This document shows, piece after piece, positions 53,794 to 63,104 of a stretch of 64,000 bases of DNA. The notes under the pieces are model-generated. The model was given only the letters and a program-made list of their open reading frames with translations, did no database searches and had not been told where the DNA came from. Position 1 is the first letter of the stretch. Each line of letters starts with the position of its first letter. The DNA comes from Acidovorax sp. GW101-3H11 (GTDB lineage: Bacteria; Pseudomonadota; Gammaproteobacteria; Burkholderiales; Burkholderiaceae_C), in NCBI RefSeq assembly GCF_001633105.1, contig NZ_LUKZ01000035.1, forward strand, positions 55,685-119,684. Direction: 5' to 3'. Made by a program: the position numbers and the translations under genes.

Positions 53794-56286
53794 CTAGCGT
53801 CTCCGAACGGCGCGCCCCCTGCGCGCTGCCCCCGCCACCTGGCAGGCCCTCCGATACGCCCGCAGCGTCATCTCCGCCCGCTGCATCACGGTGTCTTCCA
53901 CCGCGGCCGCGCCTCCAGCCAGTTCTTCCGCCTGTGCCTGCAGCAATTCCGCCGGGCTCATGCCCGATGCCTCGCCCGTCAGCAGCGCAATGCCTTCGCT
54001 CACATGTCCCATGGTGTAGACGTGGAACAGCCCGCGCTGCACCGCGTCCAGCACGCTGCGGTCCAGCATCAGGTGGCGCTGGTTGCGGGCGGGGATCAGC
54101 ACGCCGTGGGTGCCGTCCAGCCCCGCCGTCGCGCAGGCGCGGAACCAGCCTTCGATCTTTTCGTTGATGCCGCCCACGGGCAGCACTTCGCCGTGCTGGT
54201 TCAGTGCGCCGGTCACTGCAATGCCCTGGCGCAAGGGCAGGCCTGACAGGCTGGACAGCAGCGCATACAGCTCGGCGCACGAGGCCGAGTCGCCTTCCAC
54301 GCCGCTGTACTCCTGCTCGAACACGATGGAGGCATTGAGCGCCAGCGGCGCGACGTGGCTGAACAGCGCAGTGAGGTAGCTGTGCAGGATGAGCACGCCC
54401 TTGTCGTGGATGGGGCCGGACATATCGACCTCGCGCTCGATGTTGAGCAGGCCCTCTTGCCCGGCAAAGGTGCGGGCGGTAATGCGCACCGGAAAGCCGA
54501 AGCGGTAGTCGCCCAGGTCGATCTGCGTCATGGCGTTGATCTGGCCGGTGATGGAGCCTGCCAGCGAGATCAAGCGCTCGCCTTCGGTGATGGAGTCGTG
54601 CAGCTCTTCTTCGGGCTGGTTGTGGCGCTGGGTGCGGGCAGCCAGGGCGGCCTGCACGTCGGCGGCTTGCACCAGGGGGCCGCCGCGCGCCTTGCACAGC
54701 GAGGCGCTTTCAATGGCCAGCGCTTCGGTGTGCGCAAAGCGGGCGCTTTGGCGGCGCTGGTCGTCGGCCTCGCGGTGGGTTTGCTCCAGCAGCAGGGCCA
54801 CGGCGTCGGGGCCGAAGTGGGGCAGGCCGCGCTTTTTGCAGACTTGCGCCACCAGGATGGCGGTGGCGTGGTGGGTGGCGGGCGTGGCGGCAAAGTGGTC
54901 TGAAAAGTCCACCTTCACGCGGAAGCGGCGTGCGGCGTCGGGGTCGGCGTCCTGCAGCGCGTAGTACTCGTCCACCGATCCGATGAGCACGATCTTCACA
55001 TCCACGTCCACCGGCTCGGGCTGCAGCGCCACGGCGCCGCCGGGGCCATGGCCCGGGCCGCCGCCTCCTTCTTCGATCTGCAGGCGCCCGCAGCGCAAAA
55101 AGCGGCGCAGGCGTTGCCACAGGCCCTCTTCGGCGGCCAGGTCGTGCAGGTGCAGCAGGATGAAGCCGCCGTGCGCCTTGAGCAGGCTGCCCGCGTGGAT
55201 GCCGGTGTGGTCGGCCTGCACGGTGTCGGCGTCCGATCCGTGCTCGATGCTGCCAAACAGCGTGCGCTGGGTGGGGTTGTCCTCTACCACCACGGGGGCG
55301 GCGGTGCGGCCGTGGTTGTCTACCACCAGGTTCACCTGGCAGCGCGCCAGCAGGTCGTCGAGCGCGTCCTTGCGGTCGTCTTCGGCGTCGGTGCCCTGGT
55401 CGCCACCGCGTTCGGTATCCAGGGGCTCGAACAGGTCGATGTTGCCCAGCACCGCCTGCTCCACCTGGTCGAGCCAGTGGGTGAGCTTGACGGTGTCCTT
55501 GATCTGCTTGCGCAGGCCCTGGCGGATGTCGTGCAAGGCGTGTTCCACCAGGGGCTTGATGGTTTGGCGGCGCAGGGCGGCCAGGGCGTCGTCGCGGGTG
55601 CGCTCCAGCGGGCGGGCGGCTTCGAGAAAGCGGGCGATCTCGGTGCGCACTTCCTGCTCGGCGGCGTCGATCTCGGCGCGGCGCTCGCGCGGCAGGGCGC
55701 GGGCTTCGCTTTCGGTCAGCGGCTGGCCCTTGGGGCCGGTGAGGGTGAACACCATCTGCCCGCCGTCGCGCGTCAGGCGGAACTGGCGGGCTTCGGCAAA
55801 CGCGTCCAGCACGGCAAAGGCCTCGGCCTCTTGGGTTTGCCAGGTTTTTTCGATGCGCTCGGCCTCGGCCTTGAAGTCGGCGGCGGCCAGGCGTTTGGGG
55901 ATGTCGGCCTGCAGGTTCTTGGCCATGTCGGCCAGGCCCTGGCGCAGCTGGCGGCCCTGGCCCGCTGGCAGGCGCAGCGCGCGGGGGCGGTCGGGCGTGT
56001 CGAAGTTGTGCAGGTAGCACAGGTCGGGCGGCACGGCGCGCTGGCTGGCCGCCGCCTGCATGGCCTGGCGCAGCAGCGACGCGCGGCCGCTGCCCACTTC
56101 GCCCAGCACAAACAGGTGGTAGTCGGGCTGGTGCAGGCCCAGGCCAAACTGCGCGGCGGCCTGGGCGCGCTCCTGGCCGATCCAGGGCAGGGGCAGGTCT
56201 TGCAGCTCGGCCGTGCTGGCAAAGCCCAGCGTGGCGGGGTTGATCGTCAGCCGCAGCTGGTGGGGGGCGAGGGCAAAGGCGGGCAT
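53794..56286 (-). CDS. Lon-related AAA+ ATP-dependent protease (AAA_32 / LonC-like group)
   Basis: The 830-residue protein has an N-terminal ATPase region, a long middle helical part (about 200-290) and a C-terminal Lon-type serine protease domain. The catalytic pair Ser667 (GVEGDSAS) and Lys710 (GGINEKIEG) are 43 residues apart, as in Lon. The Walker A-like motif GEVGSGRAS (62-70) has Arg68 where Lys is expected, so ATP hydrolysis may be weak or absent. The protease domain looks intact. Substrates are unknown. It is a single gene beside hemH. Confidence 0.87.
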   Translation of the reverse strand: MPAFALAPHQLRLTINPATLGFASTAELQDLPLPWIGQERAQAAAQFGLGLHQPDYHLFVLGEVGSGRASLLRQAMQAAASQRAVPPDLCYLHNFDTPDRPRALRLPAGQGRQLRQGLADMAKNLQADIPKRLAAADFKAEAERIEKTWQTQEAEAFAVLDAFAEARQFRLTRDGGQMVFTLTGPKGQPLTESEARALPRERRAEIDAAEQEVRTEIARFLEAARPLERTRDDALAALRRQTIKPLVEHALHDIRQGLRKQIKDTVKLTHWLDQVEQAVLGNIDLFEPLDTERGGDQGTDAEDDRKDALDDLLARCQVNLVVDNHGRTAAPVVVEDNPTQRTLFGSIEHGSDADTVQADHTGIHAGSLLKAHGGFILLHLHDLAAEEGLWQRLRRFLRCGRLQIEEGGGGPGHGPGGAVALQPEPVDVDVKIVLIGSVDEYYALQDADPDAARRFRVKVDFSDHFAATPATHHATAILVAQVCKKRGLPHFGPDAVALLLEQTHREADDQRRQSARFAHTEALAIESASLCKARGGPLVQAADVQAALAARTQRHNQPEEELHDSITEGERLISLAGSITGQINAMTQIDLGDYRFGFPVRITARTFAGQEGLLNIEREVDMSGPIHDKGVLILHSYLTALFSHVAPLALNASIVFEQEYSGVEGDSASCAELYALLSSLSGLPLRQGIAVTGALNQHGEVLPVGGINEKIEGWFRACATAGLDGTHGVLIPARNQRHLMLDRSVLDAVQRGLFHVYTMGHVSEGIALLTGEASGMSPAELLQAQAEELAGGAAAVEDTVMQRAEMTLRAYRRACQVAGAARRGRAVRRR

Positions 56287-56634
56287 GGGCGGGTGGTGGG
56301 GTGCGGCAGGGCTGCAGATCAGCAGGGGGCTGCCATCGCGGAATATGAATGAAAAAAGCCTGTTCAGGTAGCTGTGTCAGCGAGGGTTCTCACTCCCTCT
56401 CCCCTCGCGGGAGAGGGCCGGAGAGAGGGGGTGACACGGGGTGACAGGGGCGCGGTGCGGGTGCAGCCCCCTCTCCCCAACCCTCTCCCGCGAGGGGAGA
56501 GGGGGGTAAGACCGGAAAGCCGCTGTGGATGGGCGGGGTGGTGTCCTGGTTTGAGAGGGACAATTTTTTGGATAAAAATGGCTGCTATCGCCTATGGGGT
56601 AAGCGCTGGCAGCTATAAAAATAATAGTGATTGG
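56287..56634. repeat. Gap with inverted CCCTCTCCC-type repeats and a TAGCTAT-type palindrome
   Basis: No gene lies here. Two self-complementary 23-base elements occur at 56395-56417 (CCCTCTCCCC ... GGGAGAGGG) and 56481-56503 (CCCTCTCCCG ... GGGGAGAGGG) in inverse orientation, able to fold separately or with each other. A degenerate TAGCTAT palindrome follows at 56611-56628. The region separates two leftward genes, hemH and the Lon-like gene, and may end the hemH transcript. Confidence 0.7.
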
Positions 56635-57750
56635 TCAGTGGGCCACGGGACAGGCCCCGGCGGGGGCGCCCCCGGCTTGTGCGTGGCTGCGTGCATCGGC
56701 CAGTGCGGCGGCGGTGGGCACCTCGGTGGGCCAGCCCGCCAGGTGCTGCTGGGCCACGCGGCTCAGGGTGGTGATCCAGTGGTTGTTGTCGTTCAGGCAG
56801 GGGATGTAGTGAAACTCCTGCCCGCCCGCGTGCAAAAAGGCCTCGCGCACTTCCATGTTGATTTCTTCCAGCGTCTCCAGGCAGTCGCTGGTGAAGCCGG
56901 GGCACACCACATCCACCCGCCGCGTGCCCGCCTTGCCCAGCGCCTCGATGGTGGGCTGGGTGTAGGGCTCCAGCCACTTGGCCTTGCCAAAGCGCGACTG
57001 GAAGGTGATGCGAAAGCGTTCCTCGCGCAGGCCCAGGCGTTCGGCCAGCAGGCGGCCGGTCTTGCGCGCCTCGCAGTGGTAGGGGTCGCCCAGGTGCAGG
57101 GTGCGTTCGGGCACGCCATGAAAGCTCATCACCAGCTGGTCGGGCTGGCCGTGGTGCTTCCAGTGGGTTTCGATGGTGCGGGCCAGCGCGTCGATGTAGC
57201 CGGGGGCGTCGTGGTAGTGGTTGACGAAGCGCAGCTCAGGCACGTTGCGCGTGCGTGCGGCCCAGGTGTAGACGGCGTCAAACACGCTGGCCGTGGTGGT
57301 GGCCGAGTACTGCGGGTACAGCGGCAGGATGAGGATGCGCGTGGCGCCCTCGGCCTTCAGGGCATCGAGCTGGCTGGCGATGGACGGGTTGCCGTAGCGC
57401 ATGGCGTGGCGCACCAGCACCGCGTGGCCTGCCTCGCCCAGCCAGCCGCGCAGCAGTGTGGCTTGCTTGGCCGTCCAGTGCGCCAGGGGCGAGCCCTCGG
57501 GCGTCCAGATGCTCGCGTATTTGGCGGCCGACTTGGCCGGGCGGGTGCGCAGGATGATGCCGTGCAGGATGGGCCACCACAGCAGCCTGGGGATCTCCAC
57601 CACGCGGTGGTCACCCAGAAACTGTGCCAGGTACCGGCGCACGGCCGGGGCCGTGGGTTCGTCGGGCGTGCCCAGGTTGCACAGCAGCACGGCGGTGCGG
57701 TCGGCCTGGCCGTGGGTGTAGGGGGGGGCGGGGGCAAAGGTGGAGGGCAT
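56635..57750 (-). CDS. hemH: Ferrochelatase
   Basis: The 371-residue enzyme inserts ferrous iron into protoporphyrin IX, the last step of haem synthesis. It starts [21 protein letters not shown] and contains the catalytic His in [10 protein letters not shown], the conserved [16 protein letters not shown] and [17 protein letters not shown]. The start at 57750 gives MPSTFAPAP; the open frame extends far beyond without family sequence. The C-terminal 30 residues are Ala/Gly-rich and longer than in Escherichia coli HemH. It is divergent from the HAD gene across 90 bases. Confidence 0.95.
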   Translation of the reverse strand: MPSTFAPAPPYTHGQADRTAVLLCNLGTPDEPTAPAVRRYLAQFLGDHRVVEIPRLLWWPILHGIILRTRPAKSAAKYASIWTPEGSPLAHWTAKQATLLRGWLGEAGHAVLVRHAMRYGNPSIASQLDALKAEGATRILILPLYPQYSATTTASVFDAVYTWAARTRNVPELRFVNHYHDAPGYIDALARTIETHWKHHGQPDQLVMSFHGVPERTLHLGDPYHCEARKTGRLLAERLGLREERFRITFQSRFGKAKWLEPYTQPTIEALGKAGTRRVDVVCPGFTSDCLETLEEINMEVREAFLHAGGQEFHYIPCLNDNNHWITTLSRVAQQHLAGWPTEVPTAAALADARSHAQAGGAPAGACPVAH

Positions 57751-57840
57751 GGCCCGATTGTGGCAAATGGGCCGGGGCATGGCGGGCACGCGGGATCTGC
57801 GGCACATCCGCTGGTTACCGTCGGGTATTCTTGCCGCACC

Positions 57841-58587
57841 ATGACCGCCCCCCAGCCTCAACCCACCGCGCCTGCGCAGGCATCCGCCCCGCAGCTGGAC
57901 ATCGCCCGCATTCGCGCCATCTCCATCGACCTGGACGACACGCTCTGGCCCATCTGGCCCACCATCACCCGGGCCGAACGCGTGCTGCTGGACTGGCTCA
58001 CGCACCATGCGCCCGCCACGGCGGCTTTGTTCTCCAGCACCGAATCGCTGCGCGCCATCCGCAACCAGATGGTGGCGCTGCGGCCCGACCTGCTGCACGA
58101 CCTGAGCGCGCTGCGGCGCGAGTCCATCCGCCTGGCGCTGACCCAGGCGGGCGATGAGCCCGCGCTGGCCGAACCGGCGTTTGACCTGTTCTTTGCCGAG
58201 CGCATGCGCGTGGAGCTGTTTGACGACGCGCACGACGCGCTGGCCTTTTTGTCGGCGCGCTACCCGGTGGTGGCAGTGTCCAACGGCAATGCCGACGTGC
58301 ACCGCATCGGCATCGGCCACTACTTTCGCCACAGCATCAGCGCGTCGGAGTTTGGCGTGGCCAAGCCCGATGCGCGCATCTTCCATGCCGCCGCTACGGC
58401 GGCCGACGTGTTGCCCCACGAGGTGCTGCATGTGGGCGACGACGCCACGCTGGATGCGCAGGGCGCGCTGAACGCAGGCATGCAGGCGGTGTGGATCAAC
58501 AGCGCCAACCACCCCTGGCCCCATGACGATGTGCAGCCGCATGCCACGGTGGACAGCCTCACGGCGCTGTGCAGGCTGTTGGCCTGA
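57841..58587 (+). CDS. HAD-family hydrolase, YigB-like
   Basis: The 248-residue phosphatase has HAD motif [11 protein letters not shown], motif II VAVSNGN, motif III Lys in [11 protein letters not shown] and motif [15 protein letters not shown], so the active site is complete. The closest well-studied relative by pattern is YigB, a flavin-pathway and nucleotide phosphatase, but specificity is not readable from sequence. It begins a rightward run with DUF2189 and DUF2788 genes. Confidence 0.88.
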   Translation: MTAPQPQPTAPAQASAPQLDIARIRAISIDLDDTLWPIWPTITRAERVLLDWLTHHAPATAALFSSTESLRAIRNQMVALRPDLLHDLSALRRESIRLALTQAGDEPALAEPAFDLFFAERMRVELFDDAHDALAFLSARYPVVAVSNGNADVHRIGIGHYFRHSISASEFGVAKPDARIFHAAATAADVLPHEVLHVGDDATLDAQGALNAGMQAVWINSANHPWPHDDVQPHATVDSLTALCRLLA

Positions 58588-58645
58588 CGGGCTTCCCTCG
58601 GCCCGGTTTCTTGCCTCAGGTCAAGGTTTGGGCGCGCGGCGGTTG

Positions 58646-59554
58646 ATGCCGCTGCCCGATAACGTCACACTCCATCGTCGCTCGGCGACCCCTCCCACCA
58701 TGCCCCGTAATCCCCCGCCATTGCCCGCCATCCGCACCATCGGCCTGATGCAGCCCATGACCTGGCTGGTGCTGGCTTGGCGCGACATGGCGCAGGCGGG
58801 CTGGATCAGCTTTGCGCATGGCCTGGCGCTCACGCTGTTCGGGGCGGCCATCTTTGCAGTGGGGCACCACCGGTTCTGGCTGCTGGCGGGGGCACTGTCG
58901 GGTTTTCTGGTGGTGGCACCTGTGCTGGCCACCAGCCTGTATGCGCTGAGCCGCGCGCTGGAGCGCCGCGAAAGCGCCAACCTGGGCGTGGTGCTCAAGA
59001 CCTGGTTCAACTGGCAGAACAGCCATGTGAACAAATGGGGCAACGACTACTGGTGCATGGTGCAGTTTGGCGCCTTGCTGGCGCTGGCGGCCTTGGGCTG
59101 GGTCATGACATCGGCGGCGCTCATCACGCTGCTGGCGCCCGTGCCCATCGAAACGCCGCTCGACTTTCTGCGCCATGTGGTCATGGCCCGTGATGGCTGG
59201 TTGTTTGAAATCTGGCTGGCCTTGGGCAGCCTGATGGCCGCGCCGATTTTTGCGTCCAGCGTGGTGGCCATGCCGCTGCTGCTGGACCGCCGCGCCACGC
59301 TGCTGCAGGCGGTGCTGACCAGCTGGCAGGCCGTGGTGGTCAACCCGATGCCCATGGCGTTCTGGGCGGCGATCATCCTAGGCTTTACCTTGCTGGGCCT
59401 GGGCTCGCTGCTGCTGGGCCTGATCGCCGTGATGCCGATGCTGGGCCACGCCAGCTGGCACGCCTACCGCGACCTGGTGGATGCCTCCAGCCTGCCCGAG
59501 CGCGACCTGGCCGTGCCCGCTGCGCCAGCGCGCACGCCTGGAGGGGCATCGTGA
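58646..59554 (+). CDS. DUF2189 integral membrane protein
   Basis: The protein has 302 residues if started at 58646; an ATG at 58700 would give 284. It has about six hydrophobic helices and the DUF2189 core FAHGLALTLFGAAIFAVGHH, LATSLYALSRALERRE and FASSVVAMPLLLDRRATLLQAV. The function is unknown. Neither start has a strong ribosome-binding site, so the N-terminus is uncertain. Its stop overlaps the GTG start of the DUF2788 gene by four bases. Confidence 0.8.
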   Translation: MPLPDNVTLHRRSATPPTMPRNPPPLPAIRTIGLMQPMTWLVLAWRDMAQAGWISFAHGLALTLFGAAIFAVGHHRFWLLAGALSGFLVVAPVLATSLYALSRALERRESANLGVVLKTWFNWQNSHVNKWGNDYWCMVQFGALLALAALGWVMTSAALITLLAPVPIETPLDFLRHVVMARDGWLFEIWLALGSLMAAPIFASSVVAMPLLLDRRATLLQAVLTSWQAVVVNPMPMAFWAAIILGFTLLGLGSLLLGLIAVMPMLGHASWHAYRDLVDASSLPERDLAVPAAPARTPGGAS

Positions 59555-59763
59555 TTTTTGGCTTCACCGAGGCGCAGATCTCGGGCTTCTTCCTCACCTA
59601 TGGGGTGGGGGCGTTCATCGCCTACATGCTGTTCATCATCGGCCAGCTGGCGTGGGAATCGAAGGCCGGGCGGTTTGGCACCTTTGTGCTCTTCCTGGGC
59701 CTGGGCGTGGGGTTTCTGGGGTTCCTGGCCAAGGTGGTGATCCAGTGGTGGCTGGAGAGGTGA
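59551..59763 (+). CDS. DUF2788 small membrane protein
   Basis: The 70-residue protein has two membrane helices (about 8-33 and 42-65) separated by a short basic loop, matching DUF2788. The start is GTG at 59551, overlapping the DUF2189 stop (GTGA), with GGAGGGGCATC upstream as ribosome-binding site. The function is unknown. Tight coupling suggests it works with the DUF2189 protein. Confidence 0.82.
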   Translation: MIFGFTEAQISGFFLTYGVGAFIAYMLFIIGQLAWESKAGRFGTFVLFLGLGVGFLGFLAKVVIQWWLER

Positions 59764-59842
59764 AGGGGCCTGTCTTTGCAAGGGGTGGCGTCGCCCTGAT
59801 CCCTCCTTGTGCGCCAGGCCATCGGGTCACAGGGCTTGCCTT

Positions 59843-60439
59843 GTGAGTCAGTCCCACAGTCCTTTCTTGTCTGAGTACCACCAGCGGCTGACCGGTCTGG
59901 TGCGCGCTTCGCCGTTGTTGATGGAGGCGCTTCGTGCCGTGCGGGCGCTGGGGCTGAACCCATGGTGCATCGGTGTCGGCGCCGTGCGCTCGCTGGTGTG
60001 GGATGACTTGCACGGGTTTGCAGTACCCACGCCGCTGGACGACGTGGATGTTGTTTACTTCGACCCCACTGTGGAAGGCGCTGTGCACGACGCGGCGCTG
60101 GAAACCCGGTTGCGCCACGCCATGCCTTCTGTGGCATGGGAGGTGACCAACCAGGCCACCGTGCACCACTGGTTTGCCCGCCACCTGGGGTTGCAGGTGC
60201 CGCCGTTGGCGTCGCTGGAAGATGGCGTGGGCACGTGGCCAGAGATTGCCACCTGTGTGGGGGTGTTCCTGCGCGCTGACGACTCCATCGGCGTTGTGGC
60301 ACCCCACGGGCTGGACGACTTGTTCCAACTGGTTGTGCGCCACAACCCGGTGCGCGCCGCTGCACAAACCTACCGCGAGCGCGTGGCGTCCAAGCGATTT
60401 GCCGAGCGCTGGCCTCTGCTGTCCATCCGCCCCGCTTGA
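59843..60439 (+). CDS. Nucleotidyltransferase-family protein (DUF925-like)
   Basis: The product is 198 residues from a GTG at 59843. In-frame TTG codons further upstream are possible but lack support. The nucleotidyltransferase core is visible as CIGVGAVRSLVWD followed by the acidic LDDVDVVYFDP, which could bind two metal ions. The family is close to PF06042, whose substrate is not known. It is convergent with the Bug-type gene, with 32 bases between stops. Confidence 0.8.
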   Translation: MSQSHSPFLSEYHQRLTGLVRASPLLMEALRAVRALGLNPWCIGVGAVRSLVWDDLHGFAVPTPLDDVDVVYFDPTVEGAVHDAALETRLRHAMPSVAWEVTNQATVHHWFARHLGLQVPPLASLEDGVGTWPEIATCVGVFLRADDSIGVVAPHGLDDLFQLVVRHNPVRAAAQTYRERVASKRFAERWPLLSIRPA

Positions 60440-60471
60440 GGGCGGCCGGTGGGGCTGAGCCGGTTGCCGCC

Positions 60472-61509
60472 TCAGCGCGGCCAGGACCGCAGGCCCAGCT
60501 CCTGCGCCAGCTGGCGGTAGTCGGCCAGGCTGCGTTGCACAAACGCCTCCAGCGCCGCGCCGGTGCGCGCAAACGGGTACAGGCCGTACTGGCCGCACAG
60601 CGCGGCATAGCCGGGTGCGGCCAGCGCATCGGCAAAAGCCGTCACCCAGGCGCGCACGGCGGCATCGGGGGCGCTGGCGGCCATGTACAGGCCGCGCACC
60701 GTGGGCCAGACCAGGTCCACGCCTTGCTCGCGCGCCGTGGGCAGGTCGGCCAGGGCGCCGGGCAGGCGGGCCTGGGCCAGCACGGCCAGAAAGCGCAGGG
60801 GCGCGCCTTTTTCCAGGGCCTGCCGGGCCTCGGCTGCATCGCCGGTGAAGACGCCAATGTGGCCGCCCCGCAGGGCCTTGAGCGCCTCGCCGCCGCCTTC
60901 GAATGACACGAAACGCATGCGCTTCGGGTCCTGCCCGGCGGCGCGGGTCAGCAGGGCGGCTTTCATCCAGTCCTGGCTGCCCAGGGTGCCGCCTGCGCCA
61001 AACACCACGCGCGCCGGGTCCTTGCGCAGCGCGGCCACCACGTCTTGCAGGCGCTGGTGGGGCGCATCGCGGTGCACGGCCACCACGCCGTAGTCGGTGC
61101 CCAGCGTGGCGATCCAGCGCACGGCGCTCACCGGGTGGGGGCCGAAGCGACCCTGCGCGATGTTGAGCAGCGAGCCGCTGGAGAACGCCACCAGCGTGCC
61201 TGGCCCGCCCAGCCGTCCGGTGGCGACCTGGTCAAACGCCACGGCACCGATGCCGCCGGGCAGGTAGCGTGTGTGCAGCGGTGGGCGTGCGGGGCGCACC
61301 ACCTGCACCGCCTGGGTGGCCAGGCCACAGGTCAGGTCGAACCCGCCGCCGGGGCGGGAGGGGGCGATGCACTCGGCAGGCTCCAGCGATGCATCGGCCG
61401 CCCACGCAGCTGGCGCGTGCGCAGCGCCTGAAGTGCCCGCCAGTGCTGCCAGCCACTGCAGGGCGTGGCGGCGGGGCAGGGTGGGGAGGGGGCGTGGTGC
61501 GGACGGCAT
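60472..61509 (-). CDS. Bug-family tricarboxylate-type binding protein (orphan)
   Basis: The 345-residue periplasmic protein has a signal region to about residue 36 with RR (LPRRHALQWLAALAG, possibly Tat) and the Bug pocket sequence IAPSRPGGGFDLTCGLATQ. Unlike tctC, it has no TctA or TctB gene nearby. It is last of three leftward genes after a TctDE-like pair, 47 bases from the kinase gene. It may serve as a ligand sensor for the kinase or lend itself to a distant permease. The start at 61509 fits the signal better than an ATG at 61575. Confidence 0.88.
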   Translation of the reverse strand: MPSAPRPLPTLPRRHALQWLAALAGTSGAAHAPAAWAADASLEPAECIAPSRPGGGFDLTCGLATQAVQVVRPARPPLHTRYLPGGIGAVAFDQVATGRLGGPGTLVAFSSGSLLNIAQGRFGPHPVSAVRWIATLGTDYGVVAVHRDAPHQRLQDVVAALRKDPARVVFGAGGTLGSQDWMKAALLTRAAGQDPKRMRFVSFEGGGEALKALRGGHIGVFTGDAAEARQALEKGAPLRFLAVLAQARLPGALADLPTAREQGVDLVWPTVRGLYMAASAPDAAVRAWVTAFADALAAPGYAALCGQYGLYPFARTGAALEAFVQRSLADYRQLAQELGLRSWPR

Positions 61510-61556
61510 GCGGGGCGAATTCTGGCGGAATCTGGGGTGCTGCGCGATGGGGGTTT

Positions 61557-62954
61557 TCAGCCCCGGGGCCACCACAGGATGGCCAGCAGACCAGGCCCAC
61601 CTGCGCGTTCTTCGAGCCGCAGGCCGCCCCGGTGCCGCTCGGCGATGGAGCGCGCGATTGCCAGTCCCAGGCCCGAGCCGCCCGCCGCCGCCTGCGAGCC
61701 ACGCCGGTAGCGCTGGCCCAGTGCATCGCGTTCGCTGGCGGGCAGGCCGGGGCCGTTGTCTTCCACGCTGAGGCTCCAGCCCAGGCCGTCGCCCGCAGCC
61801 GATACGGTGACCGTGCCGTGTTCAGGCGTGTAGGCAATGGCGTTGGCGGCCAGGTTGGTGAGCGCCTCGCGCAGCAGGCCGCTGTCGCCCACGGCCATGA
61901 ACTCGGGCGTGGGGGTGTGGATGCCAAAGTCGATCTGCCGAGCGCGGGCGCGGGGCAGCAGCTCCAGCGCCACGGCGCGCAGCAGCGCGGCCAGGTCGAA
62001 CGGGGCCAGCTCTACCGCAGCCGTATCGCTGCGGCCCAGGGCCAGCAGTTGCTGGGTGCTGCGCGTGGCGCGTGCGACTTCGCCGCCGATGGCTTCCAGG
62101 GTGTGCTGCACCTGGGTGGCGTCGGCCTCGCGCCGGGCGTAGTCGATCTGCATCTGCAGTGTGGTGAGGTGGGTGCGCAGCTGGTGCGAGGCGTCGTCCA
62201 GAAACTGCCGCTGCTGGGCCACCAGGTCTTGCGTGCGGGCCATCTGCTGGTTGGCTGCAGCCACCAGGGGGCGGATGTCGGCGGGCAGGTCGGTGTCGGC
62301 CATGGGGGTCATGTCGTCGGGGCTGCGCGCCTGCACCTCGCGCGCCAGGCGCGCCAGCGGCCGCAGCGCCACGGCCAGCGTGGCGGCGGTGCCCAGCACC
62401 ATGAGCGCCAGCACCAGCGTGTCGCGCAGCGCTGCCCGGCGCACAAAGCGGCGGGTGAACTCCTGCCGCGAGCGGGTGCTTTCGGCCACCTGCACCAGCA
62501 CGCTGCTGGGATCGACCCCCGGCGCGGCACCTTCCACCGCGCGGCGGTAGGCGGCCAGCCGCACGGATTCGCCGAAGTAAGTGGCGTCATAGAAACGTGG
62601 CACGCCGGGCGTGAGCGGATCGGGCGGCAGTGGCAGGTCGGCGTTGCCCAGCTCCACCAGCCCGTCGGACGATGCCACGCGGAAGTACACATTGCCGCTG
62701 GCCGTGAGTTCAAAAAATTCGAGCATGCTGTATGGCAGCTCGGCCGACAGGCCGCCCGAGGCGGTGGAGATGTTGGCGTCAATGGATTTGAGCGCCCCGA
62801 GCAGCGATCGGTCGTAGGCCGCGTTGGCCGCCTCCAGCGCGTCGTGCCGCGTCATCCACAGCTCCACCCCCGTCACCACGGCCAGCAGCGGCAGCAGCAG
62901 CAGGGCCAGCAGCCGCCATAGGCTGGCGCGGCGCAGGCGTTGTATCAAAGACAT
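61557..62954 (-). CDS. TctE-like sensor histidine kinase, second copy
   Basis: The 465-residue kinase has membrane segments at about 12-32 and 178-198, a periplasmic 2CSK-type domain, HisKA with His257 in DDASHQLRTHL, and an ATP-binding domain with DNGPG and GSGLGLAI. In the H-box the nearly invariant Pro after RT is His262, which may change phosphatase or kinase balance. The start at 62954 gives MSLIQRLRRASLWRLL. It is about a third of the way to being a different sensor from the tctE copy at 1955; the ligand is unknown. Confidence 0.88.
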   Translation of the reverse strand: MSLIQRLRRASLWRLLALLLLPLLAVVTGVELWMTRHDALEAANAAYDRSLLGALKSIDANISTASGGLSAELPYSMLEFFELTASGNVYFRVASSDGLVELGNADLPLPPDPLTPGVPRFYDATYFGESVRLAAYRRAVEGAAPGVDPSSVLVQVAESTRSRQEFTRRFVRRAALRDTLVLALMVLGTAATLAVALRPLARLAREVQARSPDDMTPMADTDLPADIRPLVAAANQQMARTQDLVAQQRQFLDDASHQLRTHLTTLQMQIDYARREADATQVQHTLEAIGGEVARATRSTQQLLALGRSDTAAVELAPFDLAALLRAVALELLPRARARQIDFGIHTPTPEFMAVGDSGLLREALTNLAANAIAYTPEHGTVTVSAAGDGLGWSLSVEDNGPGLPASERDALGQRYRRGSQAAAGGSGLGLAIARSIAERHRGGLRLEERAGGPGLLAILWWPRG

Positions 62955-63052
62955 GGCAGCGGACTCCGCCGCAAAGAACAGGGAGCGGTCCTGAACATGC
63001 GCGTGGCCCACGCCAGTGCCACCGTGGAACTGGCTTTGCCAGGCCACGGGTG

Positions 63053-63104
63053 GCGTCCCCCCTCAGGGGGGAAGACGCGCAGCGTCTCAGGGGGGAGCCA
63101 CATC
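63053..63104. repeat. GC-rich palindromic repeat covering the end of the response-regulator gene
   Basis: CCCCCCTCAGGGGGG and AGACGC-GCA-GCGTCT are palindromes in tandem, followed by CTCAGGGGGGAG. The right end lies within the last codons of the regulator gene and supplies its TGA stop and the final Ala-Pro-Pro residues. Confidence 0.6.
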
